Shown: one piece after another, positions 1 through 10,698 of the stretch | Layout of the letters: each line of letters begins with the position of its first letter | How positions within the stretch are numbered: position 1 is the first letter of the stretch | Source: Cheilinus undulatus | Lineage: Eukaryota; Chordata; Actinopteri; Labriformes; Labridae | Length of the DNA: 64,000 bases | Assembly (NCBI RefSeq): GCF_018320785.1 | Contig: NC_054881.1 | Coordinates: 18,476,275 to 18,540,274 of the forward strand | Direction of reading: 5' to 3' | Notes under the pieces: model-generated | Databases searched by the model: none | What the model saw: only the letters and a program-made list of their open reading frames with translations | What the model was told of the DNA's origin: nothing | Program-made: the position numbers and the translations under genes

Positions 1-1506
1 AAGAGGGCCAGGGTTGAGTGCCCTTTCATTTTTTGTAAACCATGATTTTATAAGTTTATTCTATAATAGCAGTGTCTCCCTCGTAATGCAGTTACAATAG
101 CAATTTTTGCTCTAAAACCCATAAAACTGATTTAAAATGTATACAGATAGTATCTACTTAACCATAGTATACCACTGATGAACATTTGAGCCAAAACTGA
201 TGGATATTCTGTTTTGACTTTGTACAGTTATTGCCAATTGTTGGTTACCCCACATGACAGATAGTCGCCCCAAATGATGAAAAGGTAGTGAAAAGTCTAT
301 TTAAAATGTACACAAAACAGTTCAGACAAAAGTAAACTGAACACACTTTTAATTCAAACAACATTTCAACAATTCAGCATTCAAATATTACAAATGATAA
401 GAAATAATTTAAAAAGTTAAAGTGTAACACACATTATATGTTTCAGGAACTTGTTCAAGAACAAACATTTCACAAATGAAGAAGGGTTAAGTAGCATCAC
501 TTTTGTGGACCCTGGTAGTCACACTAGACAGAGATGAACAATTTTGGTCCTGTTCCATCATATCTGTAAGTCCATAGGTTTCTGTGAGAGAGAGCAGCAG
601 ACAAGTTCTAGTCAACAACATCAACCATAGAAAATATTGGACTGCTGTTGGACATTCACTGCAACCATGCACCGGCGCATGGAGACGCTGAGCCATGCAG
701 TTATTTGGGTGAAAAAACACCCTTTCCATGCATATTGGCCTTTCTGCATTAAACATCTAATGATGAGGTTGGTAAAAGCACAGTGTTAATAGAGTAAACA
801 TCAGTCTACTGTCTGTAAGAGATGATGGAAATGCGACACAGTCTTTAAGATGCACAAACTTTCCAGAGATCAGGAAAAAAATCCACCTCTGTGTAATTAT
901 AAAGGTTGATAAATGCATGTAAATAAAGTAGATAAACATTACTTTGACACTGCTGTTACTAAGCCATAACTAGGAGTCAAATCAGACTGAAGCTCTCAGC
1001 TGTTTGTGTGAGGCACCGTTGTAAATGATGATGTGACGAGTGTTCTGGTTGTTTTCTTGGACTTTTCCTTTATTAAGGAAGGAAACTTTGTGAAGGTGGT
1101 GCTTAAATAAACATGTAATATATTACCATTCCTTCAATTAAACACGCTGTTGCTCCGAGTATTTATCATGGATAGTCAGAATCCATGGAATGCAGGTTGG
1201 ATTGGACACATCTGCTGCGGTGAACACTCAAGGACCTTCTTTTTTTGCGCTTTATTTTTCAACCACAGGGGTTACCCCTTGGTAAACACCTGAAACAAGA
1301 TACTGCAAACCATACCTTATAACAGGGCAAAACATGCTAAATAGTGGACCACTCTTTTAAGTTCAAAGTATTACAGAAAAAGTCATTCTTAATCCTACAA
1401 ACATGACAGTTTGAAATACAAATAAATAAGATATACTGTATGTTACCTAGAGTTTTTTTTTACCTTGCTCTTTTCCTGGCAAGATATTCTGCTCTTGCTG
1501 CAGGGT
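1..1506. other. Non-coding flank, no gene recognised
   Basis: AT-rich. Two CCCCACATGAC / CCCCAAATGAT motifs sit at 243-278. The short open frames have no recognisable similarity. Presumably an intron of, or the flank left of, ccdc152. Confidence 0.3.
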
Positions 1507-3037
1507 CTGAGGCTCCGCCCACAAGGAGATGAAAACAATATAATGCTGTTTCGTTTTAAAAAAGTTTTCTATAAATACGGAACCACTGAAAACGCTGTAG
1601 TATATATGCCAAGCCTGTAATGCTGCCACGGAAATGCACCAAAAGAGAGAAGAAGAAGATCACAGAAAACTGACACAAACTTTCCTCTAGTTGCCCTTCT
1701 GGTTTGTCTCCGTGTTGGATATAAGAACATCTGGTGTGTGTGCTTTGCAGTGGTGGTAAAGAAGCATCAGATTTTGCTGTTAAAGCCATAACGAGCTCAG
1801 TAGCTCTCTGCAGCACGAACACAACCCTGTAATCCACCATTATTGTTTTGGTCAGACCCGTGCAGGCGTCTTAAGAGAGCTTCGCTATGTGTGATGGAAT
1901 CGTTTCAAGAGAGATACAGTTGGCTGTTCACACGGAGATGAAACAGTATTCGTTTATGGATTTGTGCACTCAGGGACCTGGTTTCTAAAAGTAGCATTTA
2001 CAGTCACTCAAAACGCTGTTTTCGTGTGGATGAAATGCCGATACAACAAAAAACTTTGCCGTATACTCCTGAATTGGTCTCCGTGTGGACAGGGCCTGAG
2101 TTGAGCTGCTGCCTATAGCAAGCCGTCTTCTCTTTGTTTGTTAATGATGCGATCTAGAAAATAGGTTAAACGAGTTAAACATGACTAATACATGTACAAT
2201 TACCTTAACAGAATGTCATGCTACACATCTTTTAAAATTTCTCTCATAAGATTGTACAATAATCAAAAATAAATAGTTATTCCTAAATAGGAATGGAAAA
2301 TGACTGAATTTAGAAAAATATATGTTAAAGTACACAAAGAGTTATGCTTAAACAATGAACTTTATGTATATAAACCATGTATAAAATATAAATATACAGA
2401 AACTACAAATACAGGACATATATTATCATTAAAAACACCTAGCAGTGGTTGCCCCACATGATACTTGGTCACCCCACATGATGTTTTCAAGTTCACTCAA
2501 ATATTACGGGCTAACGGTTAGCTACAGAAACCAAGCTAGCTACTTTTTATGATGTGTCTATATCAAATTTATCATCAAAATAAAGATTTGCAGATCAAAC
2601 TTATAATTCACACTTTTGGGGTGGTCGCCCCACATGATAGCCAAAAGTGGCCCGTACATTACAGCAGTTAAAAAACAGATTTTTTTGCAAATATGAGAGG
2701 GACTTACTAACCTCCCAGATGTTTTGCTGGGTCCCTCACATGTGTCTGGATGATGCAATATCTTGTCCTTGAGGTCGTTTCAAAATAAAAGTCCCAAAAT
2801 TGTGTTTTCTTGATGGTCGCCCCACATGATATTTCATAAAATGAAAATCTGGGGACAACATTCGTTTTTATATTATGATGGAAATAAATGTGCAAATGCT
2901 TCATAATTTTTTCAGTGAATGCAAAACATGTTAGAAATTATGCCAAAGAGGGCAAGGGATATATTTAAATTGATTTAAAGTTATTTTAAACCGGTTGTTC
3001 AAATAGAAGTCAAGGGGGGACGGTCGCCCCACATGAT
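243..3037. repeat. Seven dispersed GGTCGCCCCACATGAT motifs
   Basis: Copies at 243, 263, 2447, 2467, 2623, 2815 and 3022. Three are exact 16-mers and the others differ by one to three bases. Both pairs (243/263 and 2447/2467) have an offset of exactly 20 bases. All are on the + strand. Family unknown; possibly subterminal repeats of a DNA transposon. Confidence 0.6.
1507..2099 (-). mobile_element. hAT-like MITE, copy 1
   Basis: The - strand begins CAGGCCCTGTCCACACGGAG and ends ...CTTGTGGGCGGAGCCTCAG, imperfect inverted termini. Internal blocks (CTTTAACAGCAAAATCTGATG, TGGCAGCATTACAG) align in order with the element at 49977-50641. No complete transposase. Confidence 0.55.
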
Positions 3038-3218
3038 GTTTTGACACTTCAGATAGCAGAAAAATGACTAATGACTAATGACTAATAACTAACAAGTTAG
3101 AGTGGCTCCATATATGGGAAAGGTACAAGACATACATGTTATCTTTTTATGTATTTTGAGGGTTTTTTAATGGATAAAATTCCGTGGGACAGAAAAAGTG
3201 AGCGTCACGTCATTGACC

Positions 3219-3401
3219 CAGGCCTTGTCCACATGTAGGCATGTAGAGTTTTTCCTCTTCCATTTCCAAAAATTTTCCTGCCCACAAACAGTACTTTCTC
3301 AAAAATATCTTCATCAACTTGAAAATGCAAAACACACTGTTGCGTACAGTTAAGAGCACACATTAGCAGTCGCCTATTCTTCACTGTGTGGGCCAAGTGT
3401 T
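3219..3401. mobile_element. Short MITE-like element with CAGGCC(T)TGTCCACA end
   Basis: Starts AGGCCTTGTCCACATG and closes with CTGTGTGGGCCAAGTG, a loose inverted repeat. It resembles the ends of the hAT-like MITEs but the interior differs. Confidence 0.3.
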
Positions 3402-3899
3402 AATTTCGTTGACTACAACTATGACTAAAGATGCTCATCAACAGCCTTTTTCCATGAGAAAAACTAGACTAAGACTAGCCAAAAATAGATCCCCTATGAC
3501 TAAAACTGACTAAAAGTAAGTCTAGTTTTTGTCAAGATGACTAAAACTAGACTAATATGTAATTTAGTTTTTCTTGGACATTCAAAATCCACGATATTTC
3601 TTCACTGTGGGTAAATCTGTCAAAATACAAAGCATTTGTATCTCTTCTGCCTTTCAGCTGTAGAAAGCAGGGAGCCCAGGTTTGGCAGAGTGCACATAAA
3701 ACACTACTATTATTTGTTACCAGATTCAGGCAAGGATATAAATGCTTAGACTAAAAGTAAAGACTAAAATGTGAGTACTTTTACTGGACTAAAACTATAA
3801 ACGGCAGAAACAACTAAAATGTGGCTAAAACTAAAAGGCATTTAATCTAAAGATTAAGACTGAGAATAAAATTAAAAATAGCTGTCAAAATTAATACTG
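3397..3899. repeat. AACTAAAA-rich interspersed repeat, copy 1
   Basis: Opens GTGTTAATTTCGTTGAC and closes TGTCAAAATTAATACTG, which is a loose inverted repeat. The interior is many variations of GACTAAAACTAGACTAA. A shorter copy in the opposite orientation is at 44010-44200. Abundant in fish genomes from memory; class not assigned. Confidence 0.6.
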
Positions 3900-4705
3900 G
3901 TGTGGGCGTAGCAGCTCACTCAGAGACATCAAAGACTTTCTTGCCGATCTCCTTCAATCATCATTTTATTGTCAAAGTTGTCCCACCCACTGGCACAGGT
4001 CTTATCCAAAACTGCCAGTATCAACAGCAGGGTTTGTTTCTATGAATTGTTTGAGACAGCACTGACCTCTGTGGTCCATTTGGGCATCTTCATTCATCAA
4101 CATAGTTGGAGGTCCACTAAGTGTGTAAGTTTAAGCATGTCAAAAGTGCAGTATTGCAACGTTAACACCAGCACAAGTTTGCCAATATCTGCCATCACCA
4201 TGCAAACGAAAGTGGTAACATTGCACACCAGTGGCATTAAACAGAGGACAAACTGGAGCAAAGTGTGGCATTACAAGCCCCAAACTCTGTTTTCTACATC
4301 CACATATACACTGAGTCTCTTACAATCTGCACCATACACACCATACTGTCACTGCAATTCAGTTTTAGTGTGTTAGAAAGGCCAATATGCATAGAAAAAA
4401 CTTCAAATAATATGATAAATAGTCTAGTCTGAGGTTGCATTGCCCTGCTGAATGAATGTCTGTCTGCATCAGCTTTAAAGTCACTACAACAATGTCTCTA
4501 ATTATTCTGACATCATTCTCTAACTGGCACAATTTGTAGAATAAGATTTAGAGTAAGTCGGTTTTGTTTTTGTAGGTCATCTGCGTCATGTCTGAGCAAT
4601 CTGTGCATGTGGTTCTTTGTAGTGCTTCCTTGTTGTGAGCTTTTGTTTGTTTGTGGATTAACTGTGTGTGTGTGTGTATGTGTGTGCTTGTTTGTGTGTC
4701 TTCAG

Positions 4706-4843
4706 AAGCTTCAGTTCTTCCAGGAGGAGAAGAACAGAGAGATTGAGGCCTTGCGTCAGAGAATCAAAGAGCTGGAAGAGAACCAGCGTGCCGGAGGCCA
4801 CAGTGTTAACTCTCTAAAGAGGAGAAAGGTCCAGTTTGTTTAG
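4706..4843 (+). CDS. ccdc152: Last coding exon of ccdc152 (coiled-coil domain-containing 152)
   Basis: Seen: a polypyrimidine/TG-rich tract and an AG acceptor (4704-4705) open an exon of 45 codons ending in TAG at 4841-4843. It encodes a charged helical coiled-coil tail, begins KLQFFQEEKNREIEALRQRI and ends in a basic patch (LKRRK) four residues before the stop. Known: from memory the C-terminus of human CCDC152 has the same order (KLQ-FQEEKN-EIA-LR, then a basic LKRRR end). The protein is a small coiled-coil protein of unknown biochemical role. Context: nim1k follows in the same orientation 2.7 kb downstream, a neighbourhood I recall from human 5p12. The earlier exons must lie to the left; none could be recognised in 1-4700. 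AATAAA at 5233-5238 is a possible poly(A) signal. An in-frame extension to an ATG at 4607 runs through the TG-rich intron and is not believed. Confidence 0.8.
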   Translation, partial: KLQFFQEEKNREIEALRQRIKELEENQRAGGHSVNSLKRRKVQFV

Positions 4844-7591
4844 ATGCTAACGAGCGTCTGACCCGCTTGTTCTGCAGGGGCGTGAGTCATATGATCTTTC
4901 AGCAAGAAAGACTCAAGTGTTGTGACATTTCTGCATTTTCATTGTAGTTCTGTTTTGATGCAATTCCTTGGATGTGTTGACTGATGTTACAGAGTTTATA
5001 GCACTCAGGCTTTGTTTAATACAGACTCATGTTCAGATCTGCAGCCTCATCACGGCTTGCAGGTGACCGGTGTGCAGAGAGCACATTCTGAACACATGCT
5101 GCAGACCGGTGTAAGGCTTTAATCCAATCAGAGGCCGACATGGGAGTGACAGAGGGCGGGGCCGGTGTAGATGTGGGGAGGAGACGCCCTTGGGAGTGAA
5201 TACAGTAGCTTGAAGGCCAGTCTCATTCAAGGAATAAATCCTTTTAATCTCTTTTCATTCAAGGAATGAAGAGTCTGTTTTACTATTTTATCTTAAATTT
5301 ATAACCCACTCAGTGTCAAGCTAGGCTCTTCTTCACTACTAAAACTCAAATGTTAAATGTGTTATTTGGCCAAGTTCTTCTCAGAAATATCTTACTACAC
5401 TTATTGAGCATTCACATGAAAGTCAAGAAAAGCATTTTATTTTAAAATATAAAGCAAAAATTAAGGCCAGCATTGCTAGTTTAAAGTATAGCAAGTATGC
5501 CAGTGGATCAGTTAGATAAAAATGACATTTTTTTTTACATAAGTTATCCCACTGACTGGAAAAAAAAACTTTTTAGCATTGCTTGGTTTCCTTTCAGTCC
5601 ATTACAAGTTCCTTTTTCAGTCCATGTCATAATCTTCAATCCGACTGAAGTTCTGACAAAAAAGGATCCATATACAAAAGTGAAGCTTGATTTGATTTGC
5701 ATATCTGAAAAAGACTGCAATGAAGCACACACTTATTCCATCCCAACCATTTTTCCTTAAATTATTAATAGTAAATTACAGCATGTAGCTTCCTTGGAAA
5801 TATAACCTTTACAATAATTAGTTTCTCAGACTTATTCTAATAAATGATAACCAACTATCCATCTTTAAAAAAAACTACACATTTATTACAAATATATCTA
5901 TCTTAAAAACATCCCTGCTCACATATTAGAACTCTGAATGTTTAAATACTCTATAAGTTTACAGTTGATTAGAACATAATCCAAAATCCATAATCCAATA
6001 ATCCAAAAATGAACCTATCACTGCTCTCTGTAAGCAACATATGCAATTGAAATGTGACATTTTTGAATAGTCAGAAGCATTACTTTGAGATCGGCAGACT
6101 AAAATTTACATATGTCAGAGTTGTCTGCATTTTTTCAGTATAACCTCAAAGTTCTGGTTCTGGTTGGCCTATAAAGAAATAGCAGATTTGATTGGACTCT
6201 TGTCTTGCTGTTTTCTGACTGCACTGTCTGCCTGCTGTCCCTGCACTGCTCCTCACTGGGAGAACACACCTGAATGAAAGACACTGTGCCTACCGTTAAC
6301 CTCATGGTCTTTAATCTCTTTAAGTGTGCTGCTCAGCCAGCCCTTAAAGGGGACAGGGAGCTAATCTCTCTGGGAACATTGAGTAATACCATTGCATAAC
6401 ATATCACCTCCACAAAAGCCAAGAGATCAACCTTTGCTGCATAACACGGCCATGGGTATGATACACTTGTGCTCTACAAACTGAAGCATTCTGTTCATAT
6501 GCAATGTAGATACAGAGACATGCATGCTATTTTACATCTGTTGCATCCTCCTGGCCTCATTTTTGCCTCCCTGGAAGGATGCTAGCTGCTGAAGTGACTG
6601 GGACAGGCCTAAATTGCGACAGGATTAGAAATCATGACACCCTTTATCCTTTGTCACTTGGTGAGGAGGAGGCTGTACACTTGCTTGGTAGCTCAGACAC
6701 ACCCCCCCTTCACCTCTTGTGCCCATCAGTGTACAGTCATTTGTTAGCGGGACAGAGAAGGACACTATGGCAAGGAGTTTTTTCCCACTAGGATCTGACT
6801 TTTTGGTGGGATTTTGGATTTTGATTTCAGCATGCGATTCACCAAAGTTGATCTTTCCTGGTCCTGCTGGGCCAGAAGAACAATGTTTTTGTGTCGGTGC
6901 TTGCAGTGGATAATACAACTGTGATTTGATGCAGAACATTACCCTCAAAACTTGGTAAGACATGAGATTTTTATGTGTTTAATGCCTTTTGTGTTTGAAT
7001 TTTCATATCTTATTGCAGAAACTCGCCAGTTTTAAGTGTCTTATTCATTGTATTAGGACTTTGAAATATGTAATAATACTGTATTTTTAAGAATTAGTCA
7101 TGAATATGTAGATTTTGTCTTAAAAAAGGGTTTTATTTAAGTGAGGGGGATGCAAGTGGGGATTAATTGCTGTATTTGTGTTGTTAAGAAAAACTTTATT
7201 GTGTCAAAAGTAAACCTTGACGATTGTATTTACTGACTTTAGGGTTCCATTGAGCAAATATTCATCATTTTTGTTGCAAATGCATCCTTTCTTGATCCAT
7301 AGATAATCAAATGCATTCACCTCTTCTGCAGAGGTAGAACCTTTAAATGCTTTATAACATTAACAGTTAAATTAAGGACATTAAAAGACAAGTGAGATCA
7401 AATTAAGCAATGGAATAAAATGATGATCTATCACCAAATAGTAACAAAAGCTGTTCACCAAGATCAATAAATTGTAAAAAATGCAAGTGCTTTTTTAAAG
7501 TCTTGGTGGCAATTTTAAATGGAAATGACTTGCTGCATGTCTAATGGCATTATCTTTATTGTATATATGACCCTATCCTCCCCTGCTGCAG
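4844..7591. other. Interval between ccdc152 and the nim1k coding start
   Basis: Contains CCAAT (5112) and a GC box GGGCGGGGCC (5154-5163) with a GC-rich patch to about 5200, a candidate nim1k promoter or 5' exon. The remainder is AT-rich with no recognised exon; open frames at 6579-6963 overlap on both strands and look random. Confidence 0.35.
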
Positions 7592-7593
7592 AA

Positions 7594-7867
7594 ATGCCTG
7601 GAAGTCAGTACCAAGTGCCAAGCGCCAAAATCCACCACAGTCAGTACAGTCTGACAGACAGCTCTGATTTCGGCCCAGAGGATGAGGATGCTAATGGCCA
7701 GCCACGCCTCACACCCCTGCAGAAGCTCACCACTGACCTCTGCAAGGATGAGAAGACCATCAAGGAGCTTATTATTGGCCGCAGGGTGGGCTTCTACAAA
7801 GTCCGAGGGGAGATTGGGAGCGGGACCTTCTCCAGGGTCAAAATGGCTTTCAATGCTCTGACCAAAG
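7594..7867 (+). CDS. nim1k: nim1k exon 1 (coding): N-terminus and glycine-rich loop of NIM1 kinase
   Basis: NIM1K is a cytosolic Ser/Thr kinase of the AMPK-related (CAMK/SNF1) group. This exon gives residues 1-91 and the first base of codon 92. Start choice: an AG acceptor at 7590-7591 lies two bases before ATG 7594, so a 5' UTR exon must exist upstream; the longer frame reading back into the intron (ATG 7519) is rejected. Seen: an acidic, poorly ordered N-terminus, the family segment RLTPLQKLTTDL (38-49) and the glycine loop IGSGTFSRV (74-82). The exon ends AAAG|GT at 7867/7868 and splices in phase to exon 2. The three exons together encode 434 aa, against about 436 for human NIM1K, so the gene looks complete and intact. 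Confidence 0.93.
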
Positions 7868-8938
7868 GTTGGTATATGTGCGCTGTTAACTGTCACTACC
7901 ATTAAGTTAAATACTCTCATGCCAGTTTTGTTTCACTGTTGGTCAACTTCATTCTCAAAGTGAGAAACTGAACTGTGTAAAGTTAAGGGATGTGCATCAG
8001 CCAACAACCATAACGCTTGGCTGGTACAATTGACCTTGGTTTCAAGTGTGAAACCAAGGTCAGACATACACTTTATGGTTCAGCTTGTGTCTGTGTCGTC
8101 TTCTGGCTGCATCATTAGCATTGTACTTGCCTAGACACAGTGCTTGTTACTGGACACTGACAGAGACTAGAGAGATCAGGCTGTATACACCTAATGTGTG
8201 GGATGTAAACTATATAACTTAGGATATGAAATGCCCCAAGGCTTTAACTAATTACACTTGAGATAGATTCAGTCTAGGGAAGCACCAAAGCATTTGTCTG
8301 TAGGGTATCAGCTGATCATTAGTAGTAGTCAGTATCGTCCCTGTGTTCAGCTAGTGGCAAAAAAAATGTGGCATACTTTAAACTAAAATAAGTAATAAAA
8401 AAAGACATCCAAATTAGCAATTGGCAATTTTTGTTTCTTTTCCATTGGCATCAGGCCCTGCTTTCCCTATGTGTGCATCTCTAATTCGATCCAAATGCAT
8501 AATTGGCGTGAAAATCTCAAAAACAATTGTACAAAAACATCAAATTACAACATGTTCAAAACGTTAGAACAATATATTAGAATGGTAATATCAGCAACTC
8601 CATAAAATTATTAATGAAAGCCTGAAACTACAGAAAAATTGTGAGAATTCACTGTGTATTAACTTGAAATAATACATTTGTATTAAAATTAAGGTGCATG
8701 GACACTGAATATATGAAAAGTAGTTCTTCATGTCAATCCAAGCATCCAAACAACACTTAGTTTGTAATCAAGCACCCACATTAATATTATCTTTACATTA
8801 ACTTTCCACCTCAGCTTTCACTGATTAAATTTAGGCTTATTATGTTTTGCCTTAATGTTTGTCTGTTGTTGTAGTAAAGTAGTTTTACAGAACCCTCTCA
8901 TAACACAGATTCCTCTCTTTCTTCTCTCCTTCTCTTAG
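7868..8938 (+). other. nim1k intron 1
   Basis: 1.07 kb, GT (7868) to AG (8938), with a strong CT tract before the acceptor. No repeat family recognised. Confidence 0.85.
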
Positions 8939-9207
8939 ACAAAGTAGCCATAAAGATCCTGGACAAGACCAGGCTGGACCACCAGGCCCAGCGTCTGCTC
9001 TCCAGGGAGATCAGCAGCATGGAGGCCCTCCAGCACCCCAACGTTGTCCGTTTGTACGAGGTGGTGGACACGCCGAGCCGCCTCTACCTGGTGCTGGAGT
9101 ATGCAGGAGGAGGAGACCTCCACAACAGGATCTGCAATGAGGGAAAACTGTCAGACAACAGCTGCAAGATCACCTTTGCCCAGATCCTGTCTGCCATCAA
9201 ATACATG
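8939..9207 (+). CDS. nim1k: nim1k exon 2: kinase N-lobe and hinge
   Basis: Residues 92-181. Acceptor AG at 8937-8938 follows a long CT-rich tract; the donor is ATG|GTTAGT at 9207/9208. The exon carries the catalytic lysine in VAIK (K97), the alpha-C glutamate in LLSREISSME (E115) and the hinge LVLEYAGGG, a hallmark of the family. It has 269 bases and closes the codon split with exon 1, ending on a codon boundary. The 4.0 kb intron after it (9208-13231) contains a MITE with a tRNA-like insert. No frameshift or stop is seen. Confidence 0.95.
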
Positions 9208-10080
9208 GTTAGTAAAGACACATCAAATACTTTTAATCTACACTAGTATAAATGACTGTGAAATCACACTGTTGGATATTTAAGGGAAAATTTGAGAACA
9301 GCAAGGGAAATTAAACCAAGGTATGCTTCAACGTGAGTTAAGAGAAACAAAACTGTATTTGATTGATATAATTAGTATATCTCTGGAAAAATGTAAGAAA
9401 CCACAGAAAAACTCTATTTTTCTGTGTTTATATAATTTAAAGGATAGGGTTTTATCTGAAAAAATACTTTTTTGTTTACAAGATTTCATCCAACTTTCAA
9501 GTAAAATATTCTCATTTAGGTTTTTTATTTGCTGACATTGACACCTGGTCAAGTTATTATGAAGACAGTGTATTTTCAGACTGCAAATAATACAACAAAA
9601 ACAAGCTGTTACCCAGTTTCAATAACATCAATCAACATTTGTTGTAGTAGACCAGATTTTTATGTCAGTTTTCTTACATAATGGCATGTTTTCCATCAGT
9701 CCCTCTCAAGGTCGTTATTGGCTATAACCATATCAGTGCCTCATAAGAGGTAAGAGGTGGGTTGGAATTCAGCAGAAACTGGAACAGAATGACTTCCATG
9801 CAGGAAGGAAAGCTGATTTAAAGGATATTTCGATTAGTCTTTATTTTTAAAGAGACCATCTGGAGTTAAAATGTTAGTATTCTGTTCTGGTTAGTATGAA
9901 AGTAACTGGTGTTCATTCAGTCATTCCTGTTGTCTGCAGTTTTACAATTATGTTACCTTACCTTAATGCTTTCTTGTGTTTTTGTTATTAAAGAAGAAAA
10001 AAATCTGGTAGATGAACTGTATTAATCCCTATGAAAATAATGGGGAAAATTTTATTTTTTATAATGAAACAATAGCAGCA

Positions 10081-10698
10081 TTTAAAGGGGACATATTTTA
10101 GCCTTTTAAGACAAGTTTATATTGGTCTCAGAGGTCCCCAAAACATGCATGTGAAGTTTATTGCTGAAAAAAACACTCTAGTATAGGATTTTTGCATATC
10201 TAAAAGCCCTCTGTTTCAGCCCTGCTCAGAACGAACCGTTTCTGTGTCTGTCTTTAAATGGTAATTAGCTGTCTGACTCTGCCCCTGACCATACCTTTCT
10301 CAGGAAATTGATGCAGAACTCCTGATGTTACAGACACTTTTATCCAAAGTTAAGGACCTGTCTGGGATTTGAACCATCAATCTCTCAGTCAGCAGGGTAA
10401 CCCACTGAGCTATCCAGCATCTCAGCTGGTAGCTGAGAGGATCAGTAGAGGAGGGCAGAACTTTCCTCCAAGCGGGGGAGGGCCAGCCAAACCCTGGGGG
10501 TGGGTGCTTACTCCCCATGTGAGGTCACTAGGTGTAAAATCTGAGAATGGCTTGTTTCAGCACACATTTTCTGAAAGGTGGAGAAAGAGAGGGCATGGAT
10601 TTTTCTGGTACTTGAGGGGACTGTGGACAGGCCAGGGACACATATTTGTGTTAGAAAATCCTGAAAAGGTGATTTTTGCATAATATGTCCACTTTAAA
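10081..10698. mobile_element. MITE with TTTAAAG(G/T)GGACATATT inverted ends
   Basis: Terminal inverted repeats TTTAAAGGGGACATATT and TTTAAAGTGGACATATT (reverse complement of the right end) differ at one base. The right half carries text common in fish repeats (CAGGCCAGGGACACATAT; ACCTCACATGGGGAG on -). A tRNA-like segment interrupts it. Confidence 0.65.
10297..10435 (-). mobile_element. tRNA-derived SINE fragment inside the MITE
   Basis: The - strand reads GCTGGATAGCTCAGTGGGTT (A-box-like) and then GGTTCAAATCCCAGAC (B-box GGTTCAAATCC), followed by a tail. Not a functional tRNA: the arms do not form a proper cloverleaf by eye. Confidence 0.5.

Noticed and set aside
3969-4376. 135-codon frame before ccdc152
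   Set aside because: No coiled-coil character, no acceptor or donor fitting ccdc152, and no similarity I recognise.
1-7500. selenoprotein P gene expected beside ccdc152
   Set aside because: In human SELENOP overlaps CCDC152, but no selenop exon or SECIS-like element could be recognised on either strand here.
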